From NCBI GenBank assembly GCA_946480825.1, contig CAMLLG010000051.1, positions 1 to 28,217 on the forward strand: 28,217 nucleotides of DNA, read 5' to 3'. The stretch comes from an uncultured Lysobacteraceae bacterium. Lineage in GTDB: Bacteria > Pseudomonadota > Gammaproteobacteria > Xanthomonadales > Xanthomonadaceae. Positions 25,137 to 28,217 of this stretch are shown in pieces. How positions within the stretch are numbered: position 1 is the first letter of the stretch; each line of letters opens with the position of its first letter. Position numbers and translations under genes: made by a program. The notes beneath the pieces are model-generated. The model had not been told where the DNA came from and made no database searches. It saw nothing but the letters and a program-made list of their open reading frames with translations.

Positions 25137-26237
25137 TCACAGCCTCAACGGCATCACCACGTGACGGCATTTCTCGCTGCTGGCCTCGCGAACCAGTGCC
25201 GACGAGTTGGCGTCGCGCAGCTGCAGGACGACATGCTCGTCGCGCAGAGCGGAGAGCGCGTCCAGCAGATAGTTGACGTTGAATCCGATGACCAGACTGT
25301 CGACCCGGGTGTCGGCTTCGATTTCTTCCTGCGCCTCTTCCTGTTCCGGGTTGTGGGCGTTGATCTTGAGCTGTCCCGGCGAAACCTCGATCCGCACACC
25401 CCGGTACTTCTCGTTCGAGAGGATCGCCGCGCGCTGCAACGAAGCACGGAAGGCTTCGCGGTCGATCTTCACCTCGCGATCGGCACCGATCGGAATTACC
25501 GCCTCGTAATCCGGAAACCGGCCGTCGATCAGCTTGCTGGTGAACGTGACGTCGTCGCGCTTCACCCGGATATGGCTGCGGCCCATTTCCAGTTCCAGCT
25601 CGCGGTCGCCACCTTCCAGCAGACGCTGCAATTCCAGCACGCCCTTGCGCGGCACGATGATCTGACGCTTGGTCTGCACCGCTTCTTCCAGTCCCGCTTC
25701 GCACAGCGCCAGACGATGCCCATCGGTGGCCACGCAGCGCAGCGCCTTGTCGCGCAGATCGAACAGGAGGCCGTTGAGGTAATAACGGACATCCTGCTGG
25801 GCCATCGCGAACGCGGTGCGTTCGATCAACTCCTTCAGGGCCGCTTCGCCGACCTTCACGCGCTCGGTGGCATCCACTTCATCCAGCGCAGGAAAATCAT
25901 TGGCGGGCAGACTGGCCAGGGTGAAGCGGCTGCGCCCCGCGGACACCGTGATCTTGTCGCCGGACTGACTGATCGTGACCTTGCTCCCGTCCGGCAGCGC
26001 CCGCACGATCTCGAACAGTTTCCGTGCGGGAATGGTCACTTCGCCGGCTTCGGCATCGTCGACCTTCGTGCGCGCGACCATCTCGACTTCCAGATCGGTT
26101 CCGGTCAGGGAAAGCAGATCGCCTTCGACTCGGGCCAGCAGATTGGCCAGGACCGGAAGGGTCTGCCGGCGCTCGACCACGTTGACGACCTGGGCCAGCG
26201 GCTTCAAGAGCACTTCGCGTTGCAGACTGAAACGCAT
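25137..26237 (-). CDS. dnaN: DNA polymerase III beta sliding clamp
   Basis: A 366-residue clamp protein that tethers DNA polymerase III to DNA. It starts MRFSLQREVLLKPLAQVVNVVERRQTLPVLANL, the canonical N-terminus. Domain 2 has VRYYLNGLLFDL and CVATDGHRLALCE, and the C-terminus VREASSEKCRHVVMPLRL ends with the clamp's MPxRL. The length is normal. The ATG at 26237 is chosen over a 13-codon upstream extension because it matches the family start. A GAGGGGA lies upstream. It follows the origin gap and dnaA on the same strand. Confidence 0.98.
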   Translation of the reverse strand: MRFSLQREVLLKPLAQVVNVVERRQTLPVLANLLARVEGDLLSLTGTDLEVEMVARTKVDDAEAGEVTIPARKLFEIVRALPDGSKVTISQSGDKITVSAGRSRFTLASLPANDFPALDEVDATERVKVGEAALKELIERTAFAMAQQDVRYYLNGLLFDLRDKALRCVATDGHRLALCEAGLEEAVQTKRQIIVPRKGVLELQRLLEGGDRELELEMGRSHIRVKRDDVTFTSKLIDGRFPDYEAVIPIGADREVKIDREAFRASLQRAAILSNEKYRGVRIEVSPGQLKINAHNPEQEEAQEEIEADTRVDSLVIGFNVNYLLDALSALRDEHVVLQLRDANSSALVREASSEKCRHVVMPLRL

Positions 26238-26515
26238 TTGAGTGGATTCCCCTCGTTGGACCGACGTGCCGGCCAAGCTTCAGATAGATGATAAATCTTA
26301 AAAGATGGTGGTGATGGTGTCGCCGAAAGTCGTGGGTAACGCATTCAACCGATTGAATTCAGAAGCAATTTCTGAACATTAAACGTTTGTACAAGCGTCC
26401 TGGGACAACGGGGACAGCCTGTGGACAACTTGGAGCGCATCGGCGCGCGCCGGACTTATCCACAGATTGTCTGCAGCCTGTTCTCATCCGGTGAGACAGG
26501 ACTGTGCACAACCCG
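26238..26515. other. oriC: replication origin (oriC) in the dnaN-dnaA gap
   Basis: A 278-base gap with three DnaA boxes: TTATCCACA (26456-26464, perfect, plus strand), TTGTCCACA (26428-26420, minus) and TTGTGCACA (26511-26503, minus). The side next to dnaN is AT-richer than the genome around it (for example GATGATAAATCTTAAAAGATG at 26287-26307 and the ACATTAAACG stretch near 26376), suiting an unwinding element. A perfect hairpin TTCAGAA-GCAAT-TTCTGAA lies at 26358-26376. Origin placement between dnaA and dnaN is known for Xanthomonas. The dnaN promoter must also be within it. Confidence 0.82.
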
Positions 26516-27853
26516 TCATTCGCTGAGTTTGCGGATCAACTTGTCCCAATCCTCGCGCAGCTTGCCGTCGCTCTCGCTGAGCGTCCGGATCTGGCGGCAC
26601 GCGTGCAGGACCGTGGTGTGGTCGCGCCCCGCGAATGCATCGCCGATCTCCGGCAGGCTGTGCTCGGTCAGTTCCTTCGCCAAGGCCATCGCCACCTGCC
26701 GCGGGCGAGCCAGCGAGCGGGTCCGGCGCTTGGACAGCAGGTCCTTGATCTGCAAGCCGTAGTAGTCTGCCACGGCCTTCTGGATATTGGCGATGCCGAT
26801 CGCCTGCTGCTGCGCGCGCAGCAGATCGCGCAGCGTTTCCTGGGCGAATTCCGGGGTGATCGCGCGCCCGGTGAAGTTCGCCCGTGCCGCCAGGGTGTTG
26901 AGCGCGCCTTCGAGATCGCGCACGTTGCTGCGCATCTTCTTGGCCAGCAGGAAGGCCACGTCCTCGGGCAGGTTCACGCCGCGCTCGCGCGCCTTCGACA
27001 GCACGATCTGCGCACGCGTTTCGAAATCCGGCGGTTCGATCGCGACCGACAGGCCCCAGGCCAGACGCGATTTCAGTCGCGGTTCCAGACCTTCGACTTC
27101 GCGTGGATAGCGGTCGCAGGTCAGGATGATCTGCTGGCGGCCGTCGAACAGCGCGTTGAACGTATGGAAGAACTCTTCCTGGGTGCGATCCTTCCCGGCG
27201 AAGAACTGGATGTCGTCGATCAACAACGCGTCGACCTGCTGGAACTGGCGCTTGAAGGCATCCATCGTCTTGTCCTGCAGCGCTTTCATCATCGCGCTGA
27301 AGAACTGCTCGCTGCGCAGGTACATCACCCGCATGCCCGGGTTCTGGCGGCGCATTTCGTTGCCGGCGGCGAACATCAGGTGGGTTTTGCCCAGTCCGGT
27401 TCCGCCGTAAAGCAACAGCGGGTTGTGGGCGCGATCGCCCGGTTTCTGCGCCGCCTGCCAGGCCGCGGCGCGGCCCAGCTGGTTGCTGCGTCCTTCGACG
27501 AAGTTGTCGAAGCTGTAATGGTTGTCCAGATTGCCGCTGTAGGCTTCCGCCGGGCCGGGGCCGTTCGCGCGTGCGGTCGCCAGTGCCTGGGTCGGTGTGG
27601 GCGCCGGCGCTGCCGTGCGTACCGCCGAGCCGATTTCCAGCGACACCGAACCATTGCCGACGTAATGATCGAGCAACTCGCTGATCCGCGGCAGATAGCG
27701 CGCCTGCACGGCATCGCGCACGAACGCGTTCGGGGCGTACAACACCATGCCGTCGTCGCGCAGGCGGGCCTGCAGCGGTTTCAACCAGGTCTGTACTTCC
27801 TCCACCGGCAGTTCGGCTTCGAGACGTTCGAGACAGCGGGGCCAGGCATCCAT
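26516..27853 (-). CDS. dnaA: chromosomal replication initiator DnaA
   Basis: A 445-residue AAA+ initiator that binds DnaA boxes and opens oriC. Domain I starts [16 protein letters not shown]. Walker A has K156 and T157 ([12 protein letters not shown]) and Walker B has D213/D214 (LIDDIQFF). The arginine finger is R259 ([10 protein letters not shown]). The DNA-binding signature is at 409-417 ([10 protein letters not shown]). Domain II (about 78-110) is short and rich in Ala, Pro and Thr. The ATG at 27853 is chosen because it matches the family N-terminus, although no ribosome-binding site is visible. A longer in-frame extension to 28054 is low-complexity and is rejected. Confidence 0.98.
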   Translation of the reverse strand: MDAWPRCLERLEAELPVEEVQTWLKPLQARLRDDGMVLYAPNAFVRDAVQARYLPRISELLDHYVGNGSVSLEIGSAVRTAAPAPTPTQALATARANGPGPAEAYSGNLDNHYSFDNFVEGRSNQLGRAAAWQAAQKPGDRAHNPLLLYGGTGLGKTHLMFAAGNEMRRQNPGMRVMYLRSEQFFSAMMKALQDKTMDAFKRQFQQVDALLIDDIQFFAGKDRTQEEFFHTFNALFDGRQQIILTCDRYPREVEGLEPRLKSRLAWGLSVAIEPPDFETRAQIVLSKARERGVNLPEDVAFLLAKKMRSNVRDLEGALNTLAARANFTGRAITPEFAQETLRDLLRAQQQAIGIANIQKAVADYYGLQIKDLLSKRRTRSLARPRQVAMALAKELTEHSLPEIGDAFAGRDHTTVLHACRQIRTLSESDGKLREDWDKLIRKLSE

Positions 27854-28027
27854 CGGTATTCGGGAACTTGCAGAGACGGCGGGGGCGCACCGGGCCATGC
27901 CGTGGGCCGTCGGGCCGGCGCGACGGCCGGGTCCTGACGCCGGACGGAGCGGGGCGATGGGAGTCGGCCAGACTACCACCCTGCCGCCCCACCCGCATCC
28001 GTCGCTGCCTGCCCGCACGACACCCAT

Positions 28028-28057
28028 TTGACCCGGCGGCGGACGCCCTTGCATAAT
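28028..28057 (+). promoter_or_regulatory. sigma70 promoter of rpmH
   Basis: TTGACC (28028-28033) and CATAAT (28052-28057) are 18 bases apart. Transcription would start near 28064, about 80 bases before the rpmH ATG. The 290-base gap 27854-28143 must also hold the divergent dnaA promoter, for which I see no strong consensus, and I find no perfect DnaA box there. Confidence 0.7.
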
Positions 28058-28143
28058 TGCCGGTTCTTGCGGTTTCGCGGTCGCGCTGTGGCGCGGTCAA
28101 GCCGTCTCCGCTTCACGCCACACGACATGCAACGAGCCCGATC

Positions 28144-28217
28144 ATGGCCACCAAGCGCACCTACCAGCCCAGCAACCTCAAGCGCAAGCGCGACCACGGT
28201 TTCCGTGCCCGCATGAA
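28144..28217 (+). CDS. rpmH: 50S ribosomal protein bL34 (partial, 3' end outside the window)
   Basis: The visible 24 codons read [20 protein letters not shown] followed by RARM, which is the invariant bL34 N-terminus (TYQPS, then basic residues). The gene runs off the right edge. It is divergent from dnaA. The rpmH/dnaA divergence next to oriC is conserved in gammaproteobacteria, and rnpA normally follows. Confidence 0.97.

Noticed and set aside
27854..28143. Second origin segment between dnaA and rpmH
   Set aside because: Some bacteria have DnaA boxes here, but I find no perfect TTATNCACA box and no AT-rich unwinding stretch in this gap.

Overview
The window is a high-GC gammaproteobacterial chromosome segment that contains the replication origin. 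The order rpmH / dnaA-dnaN-recF-gyrB, followed by tonB-exbB-exbD1-exbD2 and then pdxJ, matches the arrangement I know from Xanthomonas. Together with the protein sequences, this points to Xanthomonadaceae (Lysobacteraceae; a Lysobacter-, Luteimonas- or Xanthomonas-like organism). Genus cannot be settled from the sequence alone.

Layout from left to right. (1) 1-6.0 kb: accessory and housekeeping genes, mostly on the minus strand. They are a CPXCG zinc-ribbon-like protein, a small membrane protein, an exported DUF2314-like protein, a 1181-residue transporter-fused hybrid sensor kinase of the CrbS/MxtR type, and an exported protein of unknown function. A decayed gene fragment follows. (2) 6.0-6.8 kb: rpmB-rpmG, with a good sigma70 promoter and a long leader that carries a parS-like site. 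(3) 7.0-12.7 kb: a 2OG-Fe(II) oxygenase, an eight-cysteine secreted protein of unknown function, a PA0069-type radical SAM protein divergent from cardiolipin synthase, a small membrane protein and pdxJ. (4) 12.8-18.2 kb: a TonB energy-transduction cluster (tonB, exbB and three exbD copies), a TPR protein and an M48 metallopeptidase lipoprotein. (5) 18.5-28.2 kb: gyrB, recF, dnaN, oriC, dnaA and divergent rpmH.

The most unusual part is a three-gene block between recF and gyrB (21.1-23.8 kb), where I would expect recF and gyrB to be close together. It encodes a probable lipoprotein, a DUF2235/Tle1-like alpha/beta-hydrolase with a GFSRG nucleophile elbow, and a coiled-coil membrane protein whose frame is broken by one in-frame amber codon. 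Gene order and protein types suggest an antibacterial lipase effector with its immunity protein, but no secretion signal or immunity function can be proved here.

Around the origin, the dnaN-dnaA gap holds three DnaA boxes in an AT-richer stretch. Three parS sites, two perfect or near-perfect inside recF and one upstream of it, lie 1.3-2.6 kb away. This is consistent with ParB loading beside oriC. Other non-coding signals include twin GACCATGGTC palindromes 20 bp apart upstream of the M48 gene, a triplicated 14-bp repeat upstream of the cysteine-rich secreted protein, and several REP-like hairpins.
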